A stretch of 22,500 nucleotides of DNA, taken from positions 152,501-175,000 of the forward strand of contig CAUJGJ010000291.1 in assembly GCA_963170055.1 (NCBI GenBank), in the 5' to 3' direction. Position numbers and translations under genes: made by a program. This DNA comes from Halisarca cf. caerulea. Its lineage: Eukaryota; Porifera; Demospongiae; Chondrillida; Halisarcidae. Of this stretch, positions 1-21,644 are shown piece after piece; within the stretch, counting starts at the first letter, position 1; every line of letters starts with the position of its first letter. The notes below the pieces were generated by a model. That model was not told the DNA's origin and did not search any database. It worked only from the letters and a program-made list of their open reading frames with translations.

Positions 1-39
1 AGGGTCTACTGCATCTTGGTTTTGACAAGAAAGTTTTGT

Positions 40-137
40 GGACTGTACACCCATGGACTGTACACCCATGGACTGTACGCCCGTGGACTGTACGCCCGTG
101 GACTGTACGCCCGTGGACTGTATGCCCGTGGACTGTA
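40..137. repeat. 15-bp minisatellite, about 6.5 copies
   Basis: Tandem copies of a 15-bp unit (ggactgtacgcccgt and close variants) run from 40 to about 137. The first two copies read acaccCAT and the later ones acgccCGT, so the variants are grouped. Because 15 is a multiple of 3, the minus strand gives an open Tyr-Ser-Pro repeat. I regard that as a by-product, since no splice signals or homology link it to a gene. It lies downstream of the last visible PI4KA exon, so it is probably intronic. Confidence 0.9.
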
Positions 138-219
138 AGAATATGTACGTATGTTAAGACATAGCAATGCTTGGAAAATAAGACGCACTCTAGAAAAGAC
201 GTACATACATACATATGTA

Positions 220-422
220 CCGTATATCCGGAAATATTGGCGATCATTAAATTTGGCGATTTGCACAAGATCAGGCTGTACTTTAATATTGGTGGAAATT
301 AAATTTGGCGGTTGCACAGCAAGGACAAAGCATAGTAAGTAGATCTATGCAAATTTGGCGATTTCGATACTGACCGCCAAACCGCCAAATTAAAAATGTC
401 ACCAATATTTCCGGATATACAG
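220..422. mobile_element. 203-bp MITE with TA target duplication
   Basis: The left end reads CCGTATATCCGG and the right end, reverse-complemented, CTGTATATCCGG. The inverted similarity extends about 38 bp inward on both arms (...aaatattgg...aatttggcg). The element is flanked by TA on both sides (218-219 and 423-424), the insertion duplication typical of Tc1/mariner-superfamily elements. It has no coding capacity. The word aaatttggcg recurs several times inside. It sits in the PI4KA intron after exon 6. Family assignment from termini and TSD is inference. Confidence 0.8.
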
Positions 423-424
423 TA

Positions 425-425
425 T

Positions 426-467
<42 letters not shown>

Positions 468-484
468 ACACATACACACACACT
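425..484 (-). repeat. (CA)n microsatellite, sense (UG)n, at the PI4KA exon 6 donor
   Basis: A (CA)n tract with two catacac interruptions. On the minus (sense) strand it reads (GT)n and starts 3 nt after the predicted exon 6/intron junction at 487/488, so the donor GTAAGT runs straight into the repeat. Confidence 0.95.
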
Positions 485-487
485 TAC

Positions 488-2766
488 CTCCTGCTTGACC
501 TGGTTCACTTTTTGACTGAGTTTCCTTAGTAATGGTACGTTCAAACTTCTTACAACCTGAAAACAGAAATGAACAAAGTTTACACTCATTACACACACAA
601 GACCACTAGCAGGGGATTCCCCAATAGTGGTTACAAAAACAGTGTAGTAAACTCTCTACAAAGGACATAACTTGTGGTCACAAAGTAATACACAGTAGAA
701 CCTCATTAATAAGAACACTGTTAATGAGTAATACAATACTGGTTAGGAAGTACAAGGATATGATACCCCAGTTTATAACGCATAATACTAATCTACAGTG
801 GAGTCTGGATAAGTCGAATCACTAGGGACAGCAAATTAATTCCACTTATCAGAAATTCTACTTAACAGAGTTTGTTTGTGCTAGTTTTAATATAGTAGGG
901 ACAAACAAACCATTCGACTTATCCAGAACTTCCAGTTAAGCAAGTTCTACTTAAGTGGACTGCACTGTATTTGGTTAGCAAGTACTACTGATAGTGAGTA
1001 GCAATTTGGAGGGTCCCCAGGTGTACTCACTAACGAGGTTTGACTGCTACATTCTGAACCTTCAAATGAGAATTTCTTTGTAAAGGGCAGAGCAGCTGAA
1101 TTTACAATGACCTCAAAGTGTCCTTAATTTGGAGGTTCCACTGTACGTATGTATGCATATGACTACTGTGTCCACACAGTATTAGGAAAGAGCACATACA
1201 CATGTACATACGTATGTCCCCATACACCAGGTTCATGCCATCAATACGTCTACATTGCACAACGTACCCAAATGTGCATGCAATACAAACACACACTTGC
1301 TGGAAAGCAACAAACTTACGTACATTTGTGATAATATTTAGGGGTACGTTGGGGGTACGTTGGGGGTACGTTGGCTCAATGGGTTATAGCATTGGAAGTT
1401 AAGCTGCGAAGAACGGGTACCATCCCAGCTGTGTGCCATTTGGTGTATGTATACAATCATAGTGTACACACAGTAGTAGAAAGTAGCACATACACACGTA
1501 CATACGTACATATGTATGTCCCCACACACTGGGTTCATGCCCTCAATACATGTGCTCTACACCACACAACATACCCAAATGGACATACAATACAAATATG
1601 CGCATACAGAACGTACTGGAAAGCAACAAACTTATGATTGTGATAATATCATGTAGAGTGTTCCGGCCAGAATTTCACTATAGCAGGGGGTATAGCATCA
1701 GTCAGCGATTGCAGTACAGTGAATTCTTGCCACAATCCACCACAATTTTTGATCCAAGTCAATGTAAAGCAAAATTAACTAATTCATGCACAAAAGTGAT
1801 GGATTTCTGCCCTTGTACTCATAATCCCCCATGACTTCAAGCAAGTGACTACAATATTAAACAATATCGCAGTAAAATGGGCAGTTGATTCCTTACAGGG
1901 TGGGGAGAATGAAAGCAGGGTGGGGAGAATGAAAGCAGGGTGGGGGAGAATGAAAGCAGGGTGGTACCGCCCTGTTACCCTGCTTTAGCTAAAACTCTGA
2001 TGTAATTTTACAAAATCACATTTTAGAAATCACTAATGCAAAATTAATTTATGCACATCCCTACTACAGTAACAGATCCAGCCAAGTAACTTATAATTAA
2101 ACAAAGGGGAATTCCCTCACATAAGGCGCATAAATCAAAATTGGTAACAACTCACGCACCCTCATTGATAAACACAACACGCACATCCTCAATACTATGA
2201 ACGTACCACTTCGTACAGACATCTGGCAAATTCTGAACTGAAAGACAGCTTTCGATCGTAGTCGTAAAGAAAGTCCCTCTCGTCTGGTGGGTCATGATCT
2301 TCACAAATAGCTGCAAGTCTGTGTTTTCTACACTTCATAAAGTCATCAAAGGATATCTCTAGTCTACTTCTGCTGCTGAAAGATGTCCTGAACAGAGCAC
2401 GCAGTTTCTCCACTCTCTCAAACGGTGTTGCCCGTAGCGACCACAAACACCCACAGATTCCCGGAAGAATGTTGACAGATAGCTCAACTGCACAAGTATA
2501 CAAATTTGGTGGGTGAAGGGGATAAATCAAGGTTCACTATACAAAATTACAGAGCTTATCATTTTGAGGACTCAGGGAACTAAGCGCAACTCGCATAACA
2601 GTCAAATCATAAGAATAATAGTCTACACAAAACCCTTACACATGCTTACCTGGATCAACTGTGTCTGCATTTGCAAGAAATGAAGAGTACTTCTGAAGTA
2701 CAGCTGCAACTGCCGTGCACACCTGTGTGGAAGCAGTAGCATTCCGCTCGTATCACTGTATGTGTC

Positions 2767-2819
<53 letters not shown>

Positions 2820-2860
2820 CACACACACACACATATATACACACACATACACACACACAT

Positions 2861-2932
<72 letters not shown>

Positions 2933-3846
2933 CACACACACACACAGAGAGAGACCACTATAGCATTATACTGCCTTCTCACACACCTTCTTGTTCACAG
3001 TCTTTGACAACGTGGCAAGCGAGAGAGCTATAAGTGTGAGTCGATGTGTGAACCGCTCAGCCATGGGACCGCGTATTCTCTCCTTTGAGTCCAGACTCTC
3101 GACCCACGTGGCTGTCGGGAGGGCATCCATCACCCTCAGAAAGTAGGTCAGCACCTCATCACCATATTGCTGTGTGTGTGGGGGGGGGGGGGGGGGGAGG
3201 GTACACAGTTATACAATTAGGCTCGTATGCAGGAATTCACATGGGGGAGACGGGAGGGATACATGAGCAAATGTTCATTCACCAATTGTGAATAATATGT
3301 ACTGTATACGGTTGGGTTAGAGTATCTACGATACAAGCCTCAATTTGTGCTGCAATTATCACGTGACAATCACGTGATCATAGACCCTCCTAGGGCAATA
3401 ACAACATACCTTTAGCTTTGTTCTCAAACCAAACAAACCCAAAGCAGTAACTGCTGCCAGTTCTCTCTCACCAAAGCGATACGGCTTACTTGTCAACGAC
3501 GGACAATAGCCTAGTAACTGCCTCACCTACGAAAACAGCAATAAAGAAATCAGTACAGATGGTCGTGCAAAAGTCCACCCCCATAAACTATTAAAGACAG
3601 AACATGGGTACACGAAAGATTTAAAAGTTAAAATGTACACCATTAAGACAGTGAGGAAAGGCTCTATCCGGCCGGGGAAGTAACAGAAAATGCCAATACA
3701 AAACGCAGAGAAGGAAACGAAAACCGATAATATGTGCCTACCTTATCCCAAGGTACAACCTTCAGCTTTGAAAGGGAGTTGGCGAATCCATTCACTGTGA
3801 CAGAAAAAAACTCAAAAGAACTACAGGACATTACTAAAGTCGCCAT
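488..3846 (-). CDS. PI4KA: Phosphatidylinositol 4-kinase alpha, N-terminal part (3' end off window)
   Basis: PI4KA makes PI4P at the plasma membrane as part of the TTC7/FAM126/EFR3 complex. Minus-strand coding exons, in order: 3742-3846, 3410-3526, 2987-3169, 2650-2722, 2207-2487, 488-556. They join in phase to give 276 residues of a protein that is about 2100 residues in humans, so only the N-terminal helical region is present and the kinase domain lies off the left edge. Matches to the human N-terminus as I remember it include VRQLLGYCP (human VQKLLCMCP), ELAAVTALGLF (DAVIALGIF), ALPTATWVES (GLPKVYWVEES) and SLNVPLLRKL (EFNIPLEMLREL). The start at 3846 (MATLVMSCSS) has A at -3 and G at +4; an in-frame ATG 39 nt upstream (3885) is possible. 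Exon 6 (488-556) is the least certain, but its phase and alignment fit directly after exon 5. Similarity is moderate, so the family call is strong but not absolute. Confidence 0.82.
691..1143. mobile_element. Pogo/Tc1-type MITE (outer), about 450 bp
   Basis: The left end contains CAGTAGAACCTC and the right end, reverse-complemented, CAGTGGAACCTCC. TA dinucleotides flank both ends (689-690 and 1144-1145), although the left end has two extra bases. Termini of the form CAGTNGAACCTC are typical of non-autonomous pogo/Tigger-like elements. No open frame for a transposase. A second element (796-967) is inserted in it. Confidence 0.6.
796..967. mobile_element. 172-bp MITE nested inside the 691-1143 element
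   Basis: The left end is CAGTGGAGTC and the right end, reverse-complemented, CAGTGCAGTC. There is an exact TA duplication at 794-795 and 968-969. Inner sequences ataagtcgaat and attcgacttat are also inverted repeats. It has no coding capacity. Confidence 0.7.
1144..1650 (+). mobile_element. Duplicated SINE-like block with a tRNA-like head
   Basis: Two diverged copies of a roughly 190-200 bp block occur at about 1144-1335 and 1445-1640. Both contain gtatgtcccca, ttcatgcc, caatac and tggaaagcaacaaactta, and both are followed by tgtgataatat. The second copy is preceded by 1373-1440, which has an A-box-like tggctcaatgggttatagca and a B-box-like gggtaccatccc, as in a tRNA-derived SINE head. The head has diverged too far to be a functional tRNA. 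Three copies of a 12-bp gggggtacgttg-type unit (1341-1374) separate the blocks. SINE identity is inference. Confidence 0.45.
1897..1965 (+). repeat. 20-bp G-rich minisatellite, about 3.4 copies
   Basis: Three tandem copies of agggtggggagaatgaaagc plus a partial one, followed by an inverted fragment (agggtggtaccgccct) that could form a small hairpin. G runs are frequent, but the 12-nt loops are longer than those of classical G-quadruplexes. Confidence 0.85.
2768..2946 (-). repeat. (CA)n array in PI4KA intron 3, sense (UG)n
   Basis: About 180 bp of nearly pure CA with a few CATA and AACAC interruptions. The gene is on the minus strand, so the pre-mRNA reads (UG)n. The array begins about 40 nt downstream of the exon 3 donor (2986/2987). 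Confidence 0.97.
3170..3198 (-). promoter_or_regulatory. Low-complexity splice acceptor of PI4KA exon 3: poly-C then (CA)4
   Basis: On the plus strand this is (TG)n followed by 18 G. On the sense strand the exon 3 acceptor is therefore preceded by C18 and then ACACACACAG, with the exon starting at 3169. The pyrimidine tract is a pure C homopolymer rather than U-rich. Confidence 0.75.
3359..3377. promoter_or_regulatory. Two palindromic E-boxes in PI4KA intron 2
   Basis: TCACGTGA occurs at 3359-3366 and again at 3370-3377, 11 bp apart (about one helical turn). A third copy lies just upstream of the PI4KA start (3882-3889). CACGTG is the core site of bHLH-zip factors (USF, MITF/TFE, MAX). Confidence 0.5.
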
Positions 3847-3880
3847 TCTGCGAGTCCTGAAGAAAGGGGAAAGGGTGATA

Positions 3881-3890
3881 GTCACGTGAC
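3881..3890. promoter_or_regulatory. CLEAR-like E-box upstream of PI4KA
   Basis: The palindrome GTCACGTGAC lies 35 bp upstream of the predicted PI4KA ATG (3846) on the minus strand. It equals the consensus CLEAR element recognised by TFEB/MITF-family factors in vertebrates. Function here is inference. Confidence 0.45.
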
Positions 3891-4318
3891 TAACATGCTG
3901 GACATGTACCCGTAATACGTGTGTAGTATTTATGATATGACTTTATTCTTGCAATTTACTTGCTGTATTTGTTTATCTATGTATGTTGCAGGACCCCCAG
4001 GCGGACCAGTCAATTATAGGCTGATGGGGCTTTCCTGTCAAAATATCTATTTATCTATCTATCTATCTTTATCTATGTAAGCATTTGCTTTGTACTGCGG
4101 AAATATACCTGTATCAATAGCTAGAGGACAGAATAGCATCCAATCCTCTGTACTCCAATGTATGCATTAGCTTCAGTGTTTCCAGACTTGGAAATGAAAC
4201 ATACACTGCATAGACCTCATGACTACAGTACAGACCTCATGCATGACATGGAATCAGGTGCATGTGCTAGAGCTACTACAACTAGCTGTAGCACACCTGA
4301 TTCCACAACTCCCAGAGG

Positions 4319-4466
4319 TGCAGTGAAGCCTCTCCAATCCAACACTCAATGGGACCTGAGAATAATGTCAGATTAGGAGGTTGTCGGATTACGGAGTGAC
4401 TCTTAGCATACTTCAATGTGGTGACTGTACCTCATTAGATGGTCGGATTAGAGAGATTTACTCTAT
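4319..4466. mobile_element. Degenerate MITE, same family as the outer element at 10372-10791
   Basis: It shares long matches with the element at 10372-10791: gactcttagcatact, gtacctcat.agatggtc.gatta and TIR-like ends (cagtgaagcctctc; right end reverse-complemented agtaaatctctctaat). It lacks the inner insertion and keeps the uninterrupted sequence gactcTTAgcatac, so it records the empty site of that insertion. Confidence 0.65.
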
Positions 4467-4600
4467 CACAAGACCCCTAGTTTCTAGAGAGAGGAGATAC
4501 GTAAAGTGATACCATCCAGCAGTAGTTGAAATATCTGAGACAATATATGGATTTGAATAGCTCAAAACAGCACCTCTCCCCACTTTCAAGAGCCATCCTA

Positions 4601-4697
4601 TAGTCTGATGTAGCCAGACTCAACCTCGTTGGTCCTCAATGCGGCGACATTTTAAAAGATCAGGTAGGCAAGTTGGGGGTCTGGCTAAGCAAGACTA
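4601..4697. mobile_element. About 97-bp inverted-repeat element
   Basis: The left end tagtctgatgtagccagac pairs with the right end, reverse-complemented tagtcttgcttagccagac. The arms continue into caac motifs. It is short and non-coding, and probably a very small MITE. Confidence 0.55.
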
Positions 4698-4753
4698 CGC
4701 TTATTACACATATTATGGCCAACAGTGTCTGCATATGCACGTTCAAACTGATG

Positions 4754-5035
4754 CATACATGGTGAAGGAAGTGATCCATGGAGATCAACTCAAACTTGTA
4801 CATACATGGTGAAGGAAGTGATCCACGGAGATCAACTCAAACTTGTACATACATGGTGAAGGAAGTGATCCATGGAGATCAACTCAAACTGATACATACA
4901 TGGTGAAGGAAGTGATCCACGGGGATCAACTCAAACTTGTACATACATGGTGAAGGAAGTGATCCACGGAGATCAACTCAAACTTGTACATACATGGTGA
5001 AGGAAGTGATCCGTGGAGATCAACTCAAACTTGTA
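4754..5035. repeat. 47-bp minisatellite, six exact-length copies
   Basis: Six consecutive 47-bp units start at 4754, 4801, 4848, 4895, 4942 and 4989. Each contains catacatggtgaaggaagtg and gagatcaactcaaac. Copies differ by a few substitutions (ccatgg/ccacgg/ccgtgg; cttgta/ctgata). It lies beyond the DYNLT1 stop codon, in its 3' flank. Confidence 0.95.
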
Positions 5036-5078
5036 AGAAGTAAACTTGTTTTGACTTAACCATCTAGTAGAGTGGCGT

Positions 5079-5153
5079 TGCCAACCCAATCTTGCTAGGT
5101 CATTTTTGGATACTGAAATCACCGGGAACATGGCTAAGCAAGATTCGGTTGAA
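5079..5153. repeat. Imperfect inverted repeat
   Basis: The left arm (about 5079-5104, aacccaatcttgctaggtcat) is an imperfect reverse complement of the right arm (about 5128-5153, atggctaagcaagattcggtt), with a short loop. It could be a small MITE; the core AGCAAGA is shared with the element at 4601-4697. Confidence 0.5.
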
Positions 5154-5379
5154 AACCCCAGACTCCCTTCCAGCTGAATGCATACGGTCACATAGTAAGA
5201 GTCTCTATTACATAGCACATCCAAACACCTATTCTGTGAAATTCTGTCATAATTTACAATACATATGTACCTCAAAGTACACAGGAGGAGAGTAATAAAT
5301 TGCAAATACACAATACTACACTTCAGACAGGAAAGGAGTACAAGGTGAACTGTTTGAGTGAAAGATGTCAAAGTGCAGT

Positions 5380-5537
5380 CTAGATGGCCAGACCAAATAC
5401 ACTGACAATACAATACATGCTCTTGTTTTCCCATCTCAAAGTACAGCTTCCTACAGGGAAAAGGAGGTAGCAAGGGTAGTAGAATAGCAGGCCTTACCAG
5501 AATAAAGGATGTCACAAACAGTAGCACACACACATAT

Positions 5538-5607
<70 letters not shown>

Positions 5608-5626
5608 ACACACACACACACTCACA

Positions 5627-5673
<47 letters not shown>

Positions 5674-6448
5674 CAAGCACTTGCCATCAGTAGTATTGTC
5701 CCAGTAACAAGAACTTGCAGAGTGGAACCCAGCACCTGTCTTCTGCATGATTGCGCATGTCACTGTACATTAGGAGGAGGAGAACAAGCAGACAACAATT
5801 GACAAGTAGTTTTGAAGCCTGCTGTTGAACGCATGGAAAAAGTGACCATGTATGTACACATGATGCTCATACACTGCAAGCATGCTAACTTCAAATGTAT
5901 TTTCACATGTGACATGATACATAACAATATATGAGATTTTAAGAAGAAACGGAGAAAATGTCACCATTTTCACATAAACAAGTATTGGACCACACTCGCA
6001 AAGCTATCCTACAGTTGCCACCACTATTAAACACTGTTCGAAATCCTTATATGTGTCTACATCTAGCATAGACAACAGGTTAGGAAGTGAACAGGCTACG
6101 TACATTGCATCGCCATCTTATTTTGTTCAACTCAACATTGCGATAAAATCAAATCAAGTCTGATAAAAGTACTGCTACTCACCAATATATTTATAGGCTT
6201 TTCCCAGTTTCGTCAACTGGTTCAAACACTGTTCGACTACGTTCGAGGTCCACTGATTGACGCGATTGTGCTGGTATTGGCTACTTCCAAGGACATTCTC
6301 TATTCCCTGTAGGATAAGAACAGACATTTAATTCATGGGTAAATTTCAATTAAATTTTGCTTCATTTCGTATGACTAGCCTCTTTTATAATCTGGCTGAC
6401 TTCTTCAACTACAAAAGTAGCTTCTTCACCCGATTGTATATCGTCCAT
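5380..6448 (-). CDS. DYNLT1: Dynein light chain Tctex-type 1 (complete)
   Basis: DYNLT1/Tctex-1 is a small light chain that dimerises and binds the dynein intermediate chain, linking cargo to cytoplasmic dynein. Coding exons on the minus strand: 6380-6448, 6183-6306, 5685-5762, 5380-5450. They join in phase to 113 aa, exactly the human length. The match to human DYNLT1 is near full length: start [18 protein letters not shown] (human MEDYQAAEETAFVVDEVS), [55 protein letters not shown] and end IVSVFGLAI. Introns 1 and 3 start with GC (GCTAGT and GCAAGT) instead of GT; only these donors keep phase and protein continuity. A further intron probably lies in the 5' UTR (6452-6522). Intron 3 holds a long (UG)n array. 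Confidence 0.95.
5526..5671 (-). repeat. (CA)n array in DYNLT1 intron 3, sense (UG)n
   Basis: About 145 bp of CA with ctcac interruptions. The sense strand is (GT)n beginning 13 nt after the GC donor of intron 3 (5684). Confidence 0.97.
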
Positions 6449-6451
6449 TTT

Positions 6452-6522
6452 CTGAAACAGTTCCCCTAGAGACTAGAACACGCCCTTATCAAAATTAAGC
6501 GGGTTTTACTCCCAATACTTAC
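6452..6522 (-). other. Probable 71-bp intron in the DYNLT1 5' UTR
   Basis: Minus strand: donor GCAG|GTAAGTATT at 6522/6523 and acceptor aactgtttcag ending at 6452, three bases before the ATG. Both sites are strong and the size is typical of this locus. The transcript itself is not seen. Confidence 0.6.
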
Positions 6523-6640
6523 CTGCTGCGATTTAGAACTGATTCAAATTGATTTGTGTATGTGGTGTACACTGTGTTATCCCAGATTGCTGCAGCGTTA
6601 ATTCGTTCTAGAAAGCCGTATCCAATGATTGAAGACCGAA
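6523..6640. promoter_or_regulatory. Shared bidirectional promoter of DYNLT1 and FAM76
   Basis: Only 192 bp separate the two divergent ATGs (6448 minus, 6641 plus), and about 118 bp once the likely DYNLT1 5' UTR intron is removed. A CCAAT box is at 6622-6626, close to the FAM76 start. No TATA box is evident. Shared control is inferred from geometry. Confidence 0.55.
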
Positions 6641-11854
<5,214 letters not shown>

Positions 11855-12207
11855 CCGTCTTCATCTCTTTTGTAGTCCAACAACTTTCATGATCTCCTCA
11901 TTATAGTATTATTTTATGTATTGAAATACACTGGAGTTGCAACTATATAAAATGTGAATCAGATATATGGTAAATTTGTACACTTCAGTTTAAATTTGCA
12001 CATGTATATAAATTGTGTACATTTTGATTTTTATCTGAGGGATTTCATTAAGTAAATATTTTTGGCTGCACATTTGGAGTATAGTTTTGAATGACTTCAT
12101 TTTTAATTTATTTTTATCTGTACATTTCTTAACAAATTGCACTTATTTTGATGTTAATTATTTATTTAATTAAGAAATAATTAACTTGGTTCTGACCGAT
12201 TGTTTCC
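11855..12207 (+). other. Spacer between FAM76 stop and the next gene start
   Basis: 353 bp of AT-rich sequence holding the FAM76 3' UTR and the next promoter; both genes are on the plus strand. I see no canonical AATAAA here. The palindrome ttaattatttatttaattaa (about 12155-12174) lies near the next start. Confidence 0.6.
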
Positions 12208-16681
<4,474 letters not shown>

Positions 16682-17156
16682 ACCACACACACTGCACACA
16701 AGTACACACACATGGCACCGTCTCTTCATCAGCACATTATTCATGCCTGCTTGTATGTACATACGTATATACGTCTGTGTCTGATGGAACAAACACAACC
16801 TTCTCTTCTTGAGCAAATCAAACACAGCATTTAAGTCTACCTGTATGTGTATGTGCATCATTGTATATTATACTTTTCATGATTTACGGGTATGTACTAG
16901 AAATTTCTCCATACATGCAGCTGACATTTTAAATTATCTGATGTTGTTCCTACAGATTCCTGAGCGCAGACCATGTGTATGTTTACTGTTGACAAAGAGA
17001 GAACGATTAATCCATTATTGCCAAGTTACAAAAATCGAGCATGTGACAATTCTAGTGTCTAATTTGTACAGGGTTTAAATACCCAGGCCACAGAGTTTCC
17101 AAATTACATATACCACAGTTTGTGGGTTGGGTACGGACACTGCAGCTTCCTATAAT

Positions 17157-17268
17157 TGGCTCTGGATAGTCTTGCATACCCTATGTATGTATTGGGCTCC
17201 GGATAGTCTTGCATACCGTATGTATGTATTGGGCTCCGGATAGTCTTGCATACCCTATGTATGTATGT
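17157..17268. repeat. 37-bp minisatellite, three copies
   Basis: Three consecutive copies of a 37-bp unit containing gatagtcttgcatacc and tatgtatgtatt. Immediately downstream, caagactatc is the reverse complement of gatagtcttg, so the array ends in a potential hairpin. Confidence 0.9.
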
Positions 17269-17526
17269 ATACACAAGACTATCTCTGACATGCAGGGCCG
17301 AGAGGACTAAGCTCCACGAGCTAGCCCTTGTGAAGCACAAATTGTGTGCAGGGTTAAGTCAACAGGGCAGCTGGTCATCTTTTGTCCTCATTGCTCATGC
17401 ATTTCATCTTCTGAGTCCTCGAGCAGAATGTCCACAAGCTTCTCCTTCCCCTCTCTCCCATGTACACAAACTGTGCAGCAAAATTCATCGCAGCTGAACG
17501 CATGATATTAATACCCCAACATAATA

Positions 17527-17532
17527 TTTATT
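17527..17532 (-). terminator. Candidate poly(A) signal for PDHA
   Basis: The minus strand reads AATAAA here, about 270 nt downstream of the PDHA stop codon (17801). Another AATAAA is on the plus strand at 17594-17599, too far (over 900 nt) from the membrane-protein stop to assign with confidence. Confidence 0.45.
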
Positions 17533-17800
17533 GGAATTACATATCATCAGATTAAATTTACAATAGATCTGATAAATTATATAATACAAACATAATAAAT
17601 ATTATATGTATACTAGCATTGTGTGTATATTAATAATAATAATTATTGGTTTTATGGATAACATACACATCAAGGGTTTGCATGGTGTGTAAGTGTATTA
17701 TCCCAAGCAAGACATACACTAGAGATGTACGTAGCATTGGAGCTGTCTCACACACGTACAGTACATATCAATGGTGCCGACAATTTGGGGGAAGACTCCT

Positions 17801-21416
<3,616 letters not shown>

Positions 21417-21644
21417 TTTCTAGTCCAGCTGCACTTAAACGCCCCTGGGTGATTGACAATTCTAGAGAATGTATGTGTGCAGTATTCATGCTGCAATACA
21501 GTATATAAAATCATAATAGATAGTATATGCTAACCTGTGTACAAAGACTTGACACCTGTCCTATTCTATCATTATACATAAACTCTATCTACCAATGTGA
21601 ATGATAGACGTAGAAATCATAATCTTCAATGTAAATTATCGCTG
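21417..21644 (-). promoter_or_regulatory. 228-bp spacer: HGD 3' flank and PDHA promoter
   Basis: On the minus strand HGD ends at 21645 and PDHA begins at 21416. This short stretch must contain the HGD 3' UTR and cleavage site and the PDHA promoter and 5' UTR. I see no canonical AATAAA on the minus strand here and no clear TATA box. Confidence 0.55.

Larger units (their letters stand above)
557..2206 (-). other. PI4KA intron 5, 1.65 kb, built of repeats
   Basis: This is the largest PI4KA intron seen. The donor is at 2206 (GTACGT after GAAGTG) and the acceptor before 556 follows tttctgttttcag. It contains a pogo-like MITE (691-1143) with a second MITE nested inside, a duplicated SINE-like block (about 1144-1650) and a 20-bp G-rich minisatellite (1897-1965). 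I see no convincing exon inside it: the protein alignment runs without a gap from exon 5 to exon 6. Confidence 0.65.
3847..5379. other. Intergenic region between PI4KA start and DYNLT1 stop
   Basis: 1.5 kb without a supportable exon; both neighbours are on the minus strand. From left to right it holds the E-box at 3881-3890, a degenerate (TATC)n tract (about 4038-4078), a degenerate MITE (4319-4466), a short inverted-repeat element (4601-4697), a 47-bp minisatellite (4754-5035) and another short inverted repeat (5079-5153). It contains no long (TG)n array, unlike the introns. Confidence 0.7.
16682..17800. other. Convergent intergenic region
   Basis: The membrane-protein gene (plus) ends at 16681 and PDHA (minus) ends at 17801. 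I see no supportable gene. The region holds a 37-bp tandem repeat (17157-17268), an open frame at 17246-17497 without known similarity, and AT-rich sequence from 17510 to 17645. It has no long (TG)n array. Confidence 0.65.

Noticed and set aside
40..317. Minus-strand open frame with YSPRA repeats
   Set aside because: Open only because the 15-bp minisatellite unit is a multiple of three; it runs into a MITE and shows no homology.
1373..1440. Functional tRNA gene
   Set aside because: A-box and B-box resemblance is present, but I cannot fold a proper acceptor stem or anticodon arm; a SINE head is more likely.
2162..2206. Alternative frame on the minus strand reading ...CTKWYVHSIEDVRVVFINE beyond the PI4KA exon 5 donor
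   Set aside because: It looks protein-like but is out of phase with the PI4KA frame. The GTACGT donor at 2206 joins to the 488-556 exon in phase and keeps the alignment with PI4KA.
4754..5035. CRISPR-like array (six 47-bp units)
   Set aside because: Units are directly adjacent without unique spacers, and the setting is a eukaryotic intergenic region; it is a minisatellite.
17246..17497. 83-residue plus-strand open frame in the intergenic region
   Set aside because: No recognisable similarity, no clear promoter or splice partners, and part of it overlaps the end of a minisatellite.
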